In this document: one piece after another, positions 8,378 to 15,868 of the stretch
Layout of the letters: the number at the start of each line of letters is the position of its first letter
Position numbering within the stretch: the first letter of the stretch is position 1
Assembly: GCA_910586585.1 (NCBI GenBank)
Contig: CAJUKA010000010.1
Coordinates: forward strand, 1-64,000
Reading direction: 5' to 3'
Origin: an uncultured Lachnospiraceae bacterium
GTDB lineage: Bacteria; Bacillota; Clostridia; Lachnospirales; Lachnospiraceae
Length of the DNA stretch: 64,000 nt
Made by a program: the position numbers and the translations under genes
Notes under the pieces: generated by a model
What the model was told of the DNA's origin: nothing
The model's database searches: none
Seen by the model: only the letters and a program-made list of their open reading frames with translations

Positions 8378-9268
8378 TTATTTGTCTTTTTTATCATTCA
8401 ATAAACGATTCTGTCCATCTGGATATCTGCGCAAAAATACCTCATTTGCCTTTTGCAGCGCTTCATAATATTCCCGATAGGAATTGCTCAACTGGCACAT
8501 TGCAGGAATAAAAATATCCTGATAACCACTTTCATTTTGGAATTGCCGCAATGACTGCATCATTCGAAATGCCGACGTCTCCTTATATTCCGCTGTCTGC
8601 GTATATTTCATATAATCCTCAATGACTTTTTTATTCTCCTCCAAATATGTCTCCATATCATAAACAGCACTGCGAAAACTATCAGAAAATTTTTTCATTG
8701 CATTGTTATCAACAGTTATTGTAAATTCCTGATATTCTTCTTGCAGATCTTTTGGGATCTGAAAGCTAACATTGTCCAAAAAAGAAAGAATGGTATCAAA
8801 TGCCTCTTGCTGTTTTTTTGTCAGCACTGGCTCATTTAGATAGGGTGCAAAATGTACACAAATATAATTTCCATAATAACCAGGAAATGTTGTTCTTAAT
8901 CGTTCCAAAATTGACTGTTTTTTTTGAAGTCCAAGGAGCTTCTTTTGTATTTCCTGCCAGTCTCCTGTTTTGTCAAGCTCCTCAATAAGCTGCTGCTTCT
9001 CCTGCAAAACAGTTACTTCCAAAGCTTTCTTTTGTACAATCTCATTTAAAACATTCTCTTCTTGGTGTGACAAAAACTTTTGAATTTCGGCTACTGATAA
9101 TCCCAGATTTCTCAAAACAGAAATCTTTTGTAAACGCATGACGTCCTCTTGCGAAAAGTCACGATATCCATTTTCCTGAATTGCAGGAGAAACAAGTCCC
9201 TGTTCCATATAATACATCACTGCTTTTTTAGTTAAACAACATTTTTTGCATACTTCATTCATTAACAT
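8378..9268 (-). CDS. MerR-family transcriptional regulator with large C-terminal domain
   Basis: The 296-residue protein has a MerR winged helix at residues 1-70 (KKAVMYYMEQGLVSP, then NGYRDFSQEDVMRLQKISVL), a coiled-coil dimerisation helix (70-125) and a 170-residue C-terminal domain. That domain starts FPGYYGNYICVHFAPYLNEP and is characteristic of a Clostridial MerR subfamily; its ligand is unknown. The gene has a 19-bp-spaced promoter with a central palindrome, the hallmark of MerR control, so it is probably autoregulated. The neighbouring fusion protein at 9549 diverges from it and may share the control region. Confidence 0.9.
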   Translation of the reverse strand: MLMNEVCKKCCLTKKAVMYYMEQGLVSPAIQENGYRDFSQEDVMRLQKISVLRNLGLSVAEIQKFLSHQEENVLNEIVQKKALEVTVLQEKQQLIEELDKTGDWQEIQKKLLGLQKKQSILERLRTTFPGYYGNYICVHFAPYLNEPVLTKKQQEAFDTILSFLDNVSFQIPKDLQEEYQEFTITVDNNAMKKFSDSFRSAVYDMETYLEENKKVIEDYMKYTQTAEYKETSAFRMMQSLRQFQNESGYQDIFIPAMCQLSNSYREYYEALQKANEVFLRRYPDGQNRLLNDKKDK

Positions 9269-9314
9269 TCTTTTTCTCCTATTTCAAGTTCCTCGACAAA
9301 TCAATTTTAATTTT

Positions 9315-9353
9315 ATGATGACAGGAGCAAAAAATATTTGAGCCTGTCATCAT
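9315..9353 (-). promoter_or_regulatory. 11-bp inverted repeat in the merR leader
   Basis: ATGATGACAGG (9315-9325) is the exact complement of CCTGTCATCAT (9343-9353) with a 17-base spacer. It starts within a few bases of the predicted transcription start of the MerR gene, so it would form a 5'-terminal RNA hairpin or act as a second protein site. Confidence 0.7.
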
Positions 9354-9356
9354 TTT

Positions 9357-9387
9357 ATTATAAACCACCCCCTAGGGGATTAGTCAA
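9357..9387 (-). promoter_or_regulatory. MerR-type promoter with 19-bp spacer
   Basis: On the minus strand a TTGACT -35 box (9382-9387) and a TATAAT -10 box (9357-9362) are separated by 19 bp. The spacer holds the palindrome CCCCTAGGGG (9369-9378). Over-long spacers with a central dyad are the classic target of MerR activators, which twist the DNA to allow transcription. Confidence 0.85.
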
Positions 9388-9514
9388 TCCTAGAGCGAGT
9401 CTTAAAATTCATTCGTAAAGGGTTGCTATTGCACACTTTATCCAATATACTAATGAATATAAGGAAAGTTTCTCTCCTTTCAAGTGCGTCGCAGCGGCTT
9501 TACCCTTTAGTGCT

Positions 9515-9541
9515 GTCGCGCAGCGACTTATAATTAGGAGG
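9515..9541 (+). repeat. GC-rich mini-hairpin plus ribosome binding site
   Basis: GTCGCGCAGCGAC (9515-9527) folds as a 5-bp stem and is followed by TTATAATTAGGAGG. The same hairpin-plus-site unit, almost identical, sits in the leader of the AraC gene at 8122-8146 on the other strand. The unit provides the ribosome binding site of the gene at 9549. Confidence 0.7.
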
Positions 9542-9548
9542 ATTGAAT

Positions 9549-10613
9549 ATGAAAATTGCTGTTTTTTTCCCAGGAATCGGGTATCATTATGACAAACCAC
9601 TGCTGTATTATAGTGCAAAAATATGCAGCCAATATCAATATGAATGCATCAAAATTCCATATACAAATCTAAGTAAATCCGTCGTGGAAGCGTTCAAAGA
9701 AGCCTTATTACAGACGGAAAAATATTTAGAAAACATTCGCTGGGATACTTATGAAGAAATTCTTTTTGTTTCCAAAAGCATCGGAACCATCACTGCTGCC
9801 GCATATGCACAAAAACACCATATCTGCTGCCGAAATGTGTTTTATACCCCCTTAGCACAGACCTTTGACTTTAATCCGCAGTCCGGAATTGCATTTCATG
9901 GGACACATGATTCATGGGTTGAAACCTCAATTATTAAAAGCAAATGCAGGGAAAATCATCTGCCACTGTATCTTACTGAAAATGCCAACCATTCCCTAGA
10001 GGTCACGGATACACATAAAAACCTAGATATTTTAGGGGAAGTAATGAAAATGACAGAAGCATACATTGCAAATAATATGTATTACCAAGCAATTTGCGCA
10101 GACGAACTCTGTCCCCGACTATTTGAACATTTTATACGCCGCCAAAATGTGGTATTGTGCCGCAGAAAAGAAAATGGAAACTGGGTACTCAAAGAAGACC
10201 CTTTTATTGATGACTGGACAGAAGAAGATTATCAAACATTGATAGCCTGTCTCAAAAATACGGTTGCAACAGGCGGTTTTGTGTATGGTGCCTTTTGTGC
10301 AAATATGCTTAAGGGATTTGTTTCTGTTGAATCCGAATTGATGGGAGGAGAACAAAAATATCTTGATCTGTCCTCCATCCATGTGTCAGAAGACCTGCGC
10401 GGAAAGGGTGTTGGAAAAATCCTGTTCCACGCAGCTAAGAACTGGGCAAAACAACATGGTGCAGAAAAATTGTATATTTCCGCACATTCTGCTGCGGAAA
10501 CACAAGCCTTTTATAAAGCAATGGGATGTGTTGACGCTCAAGTAATTGACCCGCACCACGTTGAAGCAGAGCCATTTGACTGCCAATTAGAATGTTTGTT
10601 ATCCACCAAATAG
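9549..10613 (+). CDS. Alpha/beta-hydrolase-like domain fused to GNAT acetyltransferase
   Basis: The 354-residue protein has two parts. Residues 1-175 look like a small alpha/beta hydrolase: FFPGIGYHYDKPLLYY with an oxyanion-type loop, a nucleophile-elbow-like VSKSIGT, and a late histidine in NANHSLEV. Residues 180-354 are a GNAT domain (LSSIHVSEDLRGKGVGKILFHAA for acetyl-CoA binding, then AETQAFYKAMGC). The elbow is S-x-S-x-G, not G-x-S-x-G, so hydrolase activity is uncertain. The ATG at 9549 has a perfect AGGAGG 7 bases ahead. Substrate unknown. It diverges from the MerR gene, which suggests inducible detoxification. Confidence 0.82.
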   Translation: MKIAVFFPGIGYHYDKPLLYYSAKICSQYQYECIKIPYTNLSKSVVEAFKEALLQTEKYLENIRWDTYEEILFVSKSIGTITAAAYAQKHHICCRNVFYTPLAQTFDFNPQSGIAFHGTHDSWVETSIIKSKCRENHLPLYLTENANHSLEVTDTHKNLDILGEVMKMTEAYIANNMYYQAICADELCPRLFEHFIRRQNVVLCRRKENGNWVLKEDPFIDDWTEEDYQTLIACLKNTVATGGFVYGAFCANMLKGFVSVESELMGGEQKYLDLSSIHVSEDLRGKGVGKILFHAAKNWAKQHGAEKLYISAHSAAETQAFYKAMGCVDAQVIDPHHVEAEPFDCQLECLLSTK

Positions 10614-10617
10614 GGCA

Positions 10618-11286
10618 TTAAAACTGTTTGTTATCCACAATTTTGCATGAAATTCGATAAGATATCCACATAAACCCTGCAAATATACACACAGCGCTGA
10701 GAATAATGATACCTATATGCAAGTTCTGAATTTGGTTCATCAGCGCTGATACATCTATCCCTATAAGGTCTTTTACATGCTTTAGCAGCATCGACATCAC
10801 TATAATGAAGGCGAAAGGCACCATCAGCGCAATTCTGCTTTTCTCCTGTCCAAACTTCAATTGAAATGGGATTTCAAAACCTAAAATAAGCAACGCTGCT
10901 GGTACAATGATACATATGCTGAAAACATATTCTAACAGCACAACTTCATTTCCTTTTGCCGTTTCTAACACAAAAGAAATGATAAAAGTAACAACACCTG
11001 GAACCAGGCTTACCAAAAATGCAAACAAATATTTTTCAAGAATGTATTCTTTTCTGGACATCGGCAGTGTAAACAAATATGCATGGCCGTTATCATACTC
11101 ATCATAGCTAATTGTACTTAGTGTAAAAAAACCAAACATCATAGTGACGTATGACGCCATATAAACCGGACTCAGTTTGGCACCAAAAAATATCACCCAT
11201 ACAATGATAATTGCAAAGAAAAACTGCTTCTGCCCTTTCATCAGGCAAAAATCTTTTATCAATAAACCTTTTATTGCATTATGCAT
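10618..11286 (-). CDS. ABC-2-type transporter permease
   Basis: The protein of about 222 residues has six hydrophobic segments, typical of small ABC-2 permeases in YtrA-type operons (FFFAIIIVWVIFFGA, YVTMMFGFFTLSTISYDEYD, YLFAFLVSLVPGVVTFIISF, YVFSICIIVPAALLILGF and others). FFTLSTISYDEYDNG is the usual conserved segment. The start is the ATG at 11286 or 11289, just after AGGAGG; a longer frame upstream has no site. It is the third gene after the GntR regulator and the ATPase. A gap with GC-rich repeats separates it from the ATPase. Substrate unknown; relatives respond to cell-wall antibiotics. Confidence 0.88.
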   Translation of the reverse strand: MHNAIKGLLIKDFCLMKGQKQFFFAIIIVWVIFFGAKLSPVYMASYVTMMFGFFTLSTISYDEYDNGHAYLFTLPMSRKEYILEKYLFAFLVSLVPGVVTFIISFVLETAKGNEVVLLEYVFSICIIVPAALLILGFEIPFQLKFGQEKSRIALMVPFAFIIVMSMLLKHVKDLIGIDVSALMNQIQNLHIGIIILSAVCIFAGFMWISYRISCKIVDNKQF

Positions 11287-11376
11287 CATAAACCTCCTAT
11301 TTACAGTTCCGCTCTTCCTTCCATCGCTCTGTATGCCAGAACAATTCCTTTCCATTTTTCAATGTCATGAATTGTT

Positions 11377-11430
11377 CTGCGCGACGGAAGAAAAAGCTGT
11401 TTTCTTATCGCTGCGCGACGGCTCTTAAGC
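11377..11430. repeat. GC-rich repeat between ABC ATPase and permease
   Basis: CTGCGCGACGG occurs at 11378-11388, and CGCTGCGCGACGGCTCTTAA starts at 11410. The second copy matches the first 20 bases of the element at 8251-8270. It lies in the intercistronic gap of a minus-strand operon, where the RNA would form a small hairpin. Confidence 0.7.
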
Positions 11431-11457
11431 TAAAGTCTCTAAAATTATTTTATTTCT

Positions 11458-12297
11458 CTACTGCTGGATCATCATGGTAATTACTTCATCAATGCTTCCG
11501 CGCTCAATCACAAGCGATGGGTAATTATCCTGATAAAACTGTTTTTGATTTGTCAGGCAACTATACCCAAACCGCTCCTTTTTACTTTTCAAAAGATGGG
11601 ATTTCTCAAGCTTTTCAAACTGCTCATCTGTTGCCTTGATAAGCCCATATTCTGTTAAAAGAACATCGGTGTCCTCATGTAGTATCATCTTACCTTTTTC
11701 TATCATATAAATATCATCGCATAAGCCTTCTAAATCGCTTGAAATATGAGAACTAATGATAATACTGCGCTCTCCATTTTCCATATATTCCCGCAAAAGG
11801 TTCAAAAGCTCATCCCTTGCTATCACGTCAAGCCCTGATGTTGGCTCATCGAGCACCAAAAGCTTCGCATTGTGCGAAAGCGCTGCTAAAATCTGCAATT
11901 TTCTTTTCATGCCAGTCGAAAATTCTTTAATTTTTTTGTTCAGTGGAAGTTCCATGCGTTTACAGTCCTCCAGAAATTTTTGTTTTGAAAAGTCTGTATA
12001 CATCGCATTTAACATAGAACTTAAATCTTTGATGCAAAGATAACCACTGAAACCAGAATCTGCGAGAACGACCCCTATTTGTGCTCTGTCCATTGGTGTC
12101 AGGCTGTTTACATCTTTTCCAAATACCTGAACTGTTCCGTCATCAACGCTGATTAAGCCAAGTATGGATTTAAAAGCGGTACTTTTTCCAGCGCCATTTC
12201 TTCCAATTAAGCCAGTAATTTGTCCCGCAGGTACTTCCAGAGAACACTCCAAACAAAATTTGTCATATTGTTTCTTTACCCTATCAAGTTTAATCAT
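11458..12297 (-). CDS. ABC transporter ATP-binding protein
   Basis: The 279-residue ATPase has Walker A GRNGAGKS (residues 33-40), a signature region EFSTGMKRKLQ, Walker B LLVLDEPTSGLD and the switch histidine in IIISSHISSDLE. The C-terminal 70 residues form the extra domain common in YtrB/BmrA-like exporters. It pairs with the permease at 10618 and lies 42 bases downstream of the GntR regulator, the standard regulator-ATPase-permease order. The likely role is drug or peptide export or resistance; the substrate is not shown by sequence. Confidence 0.93.
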   Translation of the reverse strand: MIKLDRVKKQYDKFCLECSLEVPAGQITGLIGRNGAGKSTAFKSILGLISVDDGTVQVFGKDVNSLTPMDRAQIGVVLADSGFSGYLCIKDLSSMLNAMYTDFSKQKFLEDCKRMELPLNKKIKEFSTGMKRKLQILAALSHNAKLLVLDEPTSGLDVIARDELLNLLREYMENGERSIIISSHISSDLEGLCDDIYMIEKGKMILHEDTDVLLTEYGLIKATDEQFEKLEKSHLLKSKKERFGYSCLTNQKQFYQDNYPSLVIERGSIDEVITMMIQQ

Positions 12298-12339
12298 TTC
12301 AATCCTCCACGCTGCCTTTGCGTTTTCAATTTTTATTTC

Positions 12340-12729
12340 TTAACTTTCTTCTAATACGATTTCGAATAACTCACGAATTTCACTATTTTCCAATCCGCAG
12401 CTTCTTGCCTTTCTAATCGCCTGCTCAAACTCTGATTCCACTTCCTTTTTCTTCTCCTCAAGCATCTGTACCTGATTGGCACACGCCACAAAGCTTCCTT
12501 TGCCATGCACAGTTGTGACAAATCCCTCTTGTTCAAGTTGGTCGTATGCCTTTTTTACAGTCAATGCACTTATTTTTAAATCTTTGGCTAATGTCCTTAC
12601 AGATGGAAGCATTGCTTGCTCTAGCAGCTCTCCATGTATAATTTTATCTTTTATCTGGCTCACCACCTGATCATAGATAGGCTGCATTGAAGTGTGATTT
12701 ATTATTAAATTCATAGTTGTTGTCAACAT
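12340..12729 (-). CDS. GntR-family regulator, YtrA subfamily
   Basis: The 129-residue protein is a short GntR factor: PIYDQVVSQIKDKIIHGEL, then the helix-turn-helix SVRTLAKDLKISALTVKKAY with QLEQEGFVTTVHGKGSFV as the wing, and a short C-terminal helical pair. YtrA proteins repress their own ABC operon. The start is unsure: GAAAGAGG abuts the first ATG, a TTG 3 bases in has better spacing, and an ATG at 12714 also fits the family. Upstream lies a symmetric array of ACAGT/ACTGT half-sites over the promoter. Confidence 0.92.
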   Translation of the reverse strand: MLTTTMNLIINHTSMQPIYDQVVSQIKDKIIHGELLEQAMLPSVRTLAKDLKISALTVKKAYDQLEQEGFVTTVHGKGSFVACANQVQMLEEKKKEVESEFEQAIRKARSCGLENSEIRELFEIVLEES

Positions 12730-12751
12730 CCTCTTTCAATTTATTCCTTCC

Positions 12752-12773
12752 TGTCAGAGCAGTTTTTGCTGCG
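12752..12773. repeat. Short leader repeat TGTCAGAGCAGTTTTTGCTGCG
   Basis: This 22-base sequence recurs, two T residues shorter, at 35604-35623 in front of the Fur-type gene. Read on the minus strand it holds the small inverted repeat GCAG-CAAAAA-CTGC. Both copies lie just upstream of the start of a minus-strand regulator gene. Confidence 0.6.
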
Positions 12774-12855
12774 ATGACCACGTTGGAATTCCCAAATATA
12801 CATATATGTATCATTTTTGTTCGCGAAACATATCAAAAGCGCCCTTCTGATACAA

Positions 12856-12900
12856 ACAGTATATAACAGTATTCAACTGTTGTCAACTGTTTTATACTGT
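12856..12900 (-). promoter_or_regulatory. GntR operon promoter with five phased half-sites
   Basis: On the minus strand TTGACA (12881-12886) and TATACT (12858-12863) are 17 bp apart. ACAGT/ACTGT half-sites begin at 12856, 12866, 12876, 12886 and 12896, exactly 10 bp apart. The set is symmetric about 12878, with outer ACAGTAT/ATACTGT and inner AACAGT/ACTGTT arms. Bound repressor would lie on one face of the helix over both promoter boxes. Confidence 0.85.
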
Positions 12901-13026
12901 TTATTTTAATTCCTACAGAGATTTTGATTCTTTTCCAGTCCTTTTTATGGTACAATATTAGACAAAAGAATATAATAAGAACTCGTTTTTTGTATGTGTT
13001 TGAAATATTGAAGGGGGTTATCGACT

Positions 13027-13209
13027 ATGGATCTGATGGCAAACAACAATCTGGGACGGGAACTGGTACACCTGCGTGCAGATATCAGAAAAATCATATT
13101 TCATGTGGGAATTCGAATCCTATTTACAGCATTGATTATCTTTACAATTCTTATAGAATATTTTTTGTCGGAGCCTTCTAGTAATCATGTGGCTAAAATA
13201 CTTTCTTGA
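13027..13209 (+). CDS. Small membrane protein
   Basis: The 60-residue frame has a polar N-terminal half and one hydrophobic helix (IRILFTALIIFTILIEYFL, about residues 29-47). AAGGGGGT lies 8 bases before the start; an ATG 9 bases further in is possible. It ends just before a strong two-way terminator. No family is recognised; it is kept because site, start and terminator fit together. Confidence 0.5.
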   Translation: MDLMANNNLGRELVHLRADIRKIIFHVGIRILFTALIIFTILIEYFLSEPSSNHVAKILS

Positions 13210-13226
13210 GATATTTGTGTGCATCA

Positions 13227-13257
13227 TTTTAGGGTAAAGCGTCGCTTTACCCTAAAA
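13227..13257. terminator. Bidirectional terminator
   Basis: A perfect 14-bp stem, TTTTAGGGTAAAGC (13227-13240) and GCTTTACCCTAAAA (13244-13257), has a 3-base loop. It serves the small gene at 13027 (+) and the ATPase/nuclease gene (-), whose stop codon lies inside the stem. Confidence 0.88.
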
Positions 13258-14944
13258 TTACCTTACAACGTTTTTTGTAACATGCAATTCCAAATCGGTA
13301 TATGGTTTTGATGCCGTCATCAATCAATGCTTCCTCATATTTTTTATCTTGTATCTGCATTAATGCTTCCTGACATGCTAAGTCAAAGTTCGCATTCTCT
13401 GCGTATTTTAGCTCAATAATGATTCCAATTTCTTTTTCTTGCACTTCCACACGAATATCACAGTAGCCTTCACCTGATTCCACATTGGATTGTACTATCC
13501 AGTCATCCATATTCCCAAAAAGTCCCAATAAAATTCCATGATAGAAATTTTCTTTCATTTCCTTTTTCACAAAAGTGTCTCGAATACTGATTGTCTTTCT
13601 CAGATACGCATTGAAGTATGCTTCTATTTTTTCAATATCCTTTTCCTCAAACGCCCTGCAAAATGCCTCTATTTTTTCGGTGTCCTTTCTAGTCTCTTCT
13701 TTGAACCATTTGCGTATCTGCTGTACAAATATCCAGTGTATTTCTCTATTGGGAATGACAAGCTTTGTCAAGTCCCCCTCCTGTTCCCCACGTTGTGTCA
13801 GATAACCTGTTGTAAAGAGCAGACTCCATAAATTATCAATATCCGAATCCAAATCTCTGTAAGTCAATTCCTGATGAATGACCTTTTTTACACTGCCGCC
13901 CTCAATTAGTTGTTCGATCTCATTTCTTGTGGCCGCATCTGCTTTGGACAGAAACTTTCTGATAATATCGTTGCTGCTTGTATTTACCCAATAATTTTGA
14001 GGCGTTGTCACAGTATCATCACGCAGATCACCACAATAATTGATGACATCCCAAGGACAATAGATATCTAATTTACCAAAGCGATAGCCGTCATACCATT
14101 CTTTTACTGCATCGTATTGTTGTGTAAATCCATAATATTCCAGCATGTTTCTGACTTCTGTATCCGTAAAACCAAAACGTTCATGATAACGTACACTTTT
14201 GACTGTATACACATTAAAATTGTTGAGTCCCGTAAAAATACTTTCTTTGCAGATTCTAAGGCAGCCTGTCAGGACCGCAAAATATAAACTATTGTTTGTT
14301 TTTAGAGCCTGGCCAAACAAACTGCGCATAAGACTTACCATGTCATCGTAATATCCCGACTGATATGCTTTATCAAGCGGCACATCATATTCATCAATAA
14401 GAATAATGGTATTTTTTCCATAATGTTTTTGCAAAAAAATCGACAACAGATAAAGACTGTCTTTCAAAAATTTATCTGACATCAAAAATTCGCCCTTATC
14501 ATTTATCGCTACAAGGTTCTGATATCGTTTGTGTTCGATATCTGTCAGACCATCACTTTGCAAAAGAAATTCAAATCGCAGTGCTTCTTCTGCAAGTATT
14601 CCCTTTAGCATTTCTTTTGCCTCTTCAAAAGTTCTTCCCTCTACGTTCTTTAAACTGATACTGATAACAGGGAATTTTGCCATATATTGTTCACAAAGTT
14701 CCTTTTCTTTGGAAATTTCAAGTCCTTCAAAAAGGGAACTGTCACTTCCTATTTCAAAAAAATACTGCAGCATACTAATGTTCAATGTTTTTCCAAAACG
14801 CCTTGGACGCGTAAAGAGATTCACTTTTGCTATATTTTCTAAAAGCTCTCGAATAAGACCTGTTTTGTCTACATAATAATAGTCCATTGTACGCATTTCC
14901 TTGAAGTTTTCAATTCCCATTGGAAGTTTTGTTTTGATTGCCAT
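13247..14944 (-). CDS. AAA-ATPase-like protein with C-terminal PD-(D/E)XK nuclease domain
   Basis: The 565-residue protein begins LPMGIENFKEMRTMDYYYVDKT, the entry of the AAA-ATPase_like (PF09820-type) family. Walker A is FTRPRRFGKTLNIS (about residues 40-53), and Walker B is NTIILIDEYDVPLDKA (about 178-193). The C-terminal domain carries YCDIRVEVQEKEIGIIIELKYA, a PDDEXK_9-type nuclease core (D-x(n)-E-x-K). These stand-alone ATPase-nuclease proteins are multicopy in gut Clostridia and Bacteroidetes; their role is unknown, with mobile-element or defence functions suspected. The frame is intact and a GAGGG site precedes the start. Confidence 0.88.
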   Translation of the reverse strand: MAIKTKLPMGIENFKEMRTMDYYYVDKTGLIRELLENIAKVNLFTRPRRFGKTLNISMLQYFFEIGSDSSLFEGLEISKEKELCEQYMAKFPVISISLKNVEGRTFEEAKEMLKGILAEEALRFEFLLQSDGLTDIEHKRYQNLVAINDKGEFLMSDKFLKDSLYLLSIFLQKHYGKNTIILIDEYDVPLDKAYQSGYYDDMVSLMRSLFGQALKTNNSLYFAVLTGCLRICKESIFTGLNNFNVYTVKSVRYHERFGFTDTEVRNMLEYYGFTQQYDAVKEWYDGYRFGKLDIYCPWDVINYCGDLRDDTVTTPQNYWVNTSSNDIIRKFLSKADAATRNEIEQLIEGGSVKKVIHQELTYRDLDSDIDNLWSLLFTTGYLTQRGEQEGDLTKLVIPNREIHWIFVQQIRKWFKEETRKDTEKIEAFCRAFEEKDIEKIEAYFNAYLRKTISIRDTFVKKEMKENFYHGILLGLFGNMDDWIVQSNVESGEGYCDIRVEVQEKEIGIIIELKYAENANFDLACQEALMQIQDKKYEEALIDDGIKTIYRFGIACYKKRCKVILG

Positions 14945-15006
14945 ATTAATCCCTCATTGCCGCCTTTGGTGGCTCAAATAGATATGATATTTAAACAATA
15001 TTTTTC

Positions 15007-15726
15007 TTAGGAATCACACGACTCTAAATAATCTATATATTCTGTTCCATGGCACCCTGCATCCATCAAAAGAAATGTTTCGATCAATTCCTCTGTTTCA
15101 ATTTCACATTCGCCATCAAACGGAATCACATATAGCTCTGCATTGCCCTGTTTTTCCCAAAAGCCCTCTTTTCGCAGTTCACCCAGCGCCTCAGCCATCC
15201 ATAAACGAATTTCGCTGCATTCTTCATCAAAAGCATCCTCAAAATCACTCGAATTATCATTGTACCATGCGACGGCTTCATCTCCTAATGCCTTCTGATA
15301 ATCTAATTCTGAAGGAGAGCTAAGTACTGTACATTCATATAGGCTGTTTTGCGTCAAATAATCCTGTAATTTTTCAAAAAGTTCCGATTTTGTCTCAACA
15401 GGGTCCCATTCCGACCACACGCCAAAGCGATAATCGCTTTCTTCATCCTCTTCACAGTCCTTTATTTGTTCCTGATATTGTTCTTCTGTATTCAAATAGA
15501 AATAGCTTACAAAGCTATCCTTATATACGGACTGCACCACATCACCAATTTCAATAGAAATGCCATAAATCGTCTGATCTGCATACATTTTTTTCAGCTT
15601 AGGATAAAAATCCTTGACTGCCTCCCGAAACAATGCACAGAACTGTTCCCTGTCGAGTCTGCTTTGCATATCCTCCTTTTGGTATCGCTCCATTAAATAT
15701 GCTGCCATCTGTTCTTTTGTTGTCAT
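15007..15726 (-). CDS. DUF4303-like protein
   Basis: The 239-residue acidic protein resembles DUF4303 proteins: an N-terminal FCALFREAVKDFYPKL helix, a central strand region YGISIEIGDVVQSVY, then the FGVWSEWDPVETKSELF segment that anchors the family and a C-terminal LMDAGCHGTEYIDYL. Such proteins often lie near SMI1/KNR4 proteins in toxin-immunity loci, but biochemical function is unknown. An AAGGAGG site fixes the start. Here the gene stands alone between the ATPase/nuclease and the dehydratase module. Confidence 0.65.
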   Translation of the reverse strand: MTTKEQMAAYLMERYQKEDMQSRLDREQFCALFREAVKDFYPKLKKMYADQTIYGISIEIGDVVQSVYKDSFVSYFYLNTEEQYQEQIKDCEEDEESDYRFGVWSEWDPVETKSELFEKLQDYLTQNSLYECTVLSSPSELDYQKALGDEAVAWYNDNSSDFEDAFDEECSEIRLWMAEALGELRKEGFWEKQGNAELYVIPFDGECEIETEELIETFLLMDAGCHGTEYIDYLESCDS

Positions 15727-15827
15727 CTTGAACCTCCTTCTATTATAAAACTACTTTTGTAGTCTCTTTGTACCTGATAAAAAATCAAAACACCATATCT
15801 TTATATGTAATTTCCTATGATATAAAG

Positions 15828-15858
15828 TAGCTGTCGCACTTCGTGCGACAGCTATTTT
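15828..15858. terminator. Terminator between DUF4303-like and dehydratase genes
   Basis: TAGCTGTCGCAC (15828-15839) pairs with GTGCGACAGCTA (15843-15854) around TTC. The plus side is followed by TTTTAAAAT; on the minus side the tail is only moderately U-rich. It lies just past the stop of the dehydratase gene, which it should terminate. Confidence 0.7.
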
Positions 15859-15868
15859 AAAATCTTGT

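Noticed and set aside
8236..8511. 91-codon plus-strand frame over the repeat and the merR gene end
   Set aside because: It is mostly the opposite strand of the MerR gene and of the 48-nt repeat.
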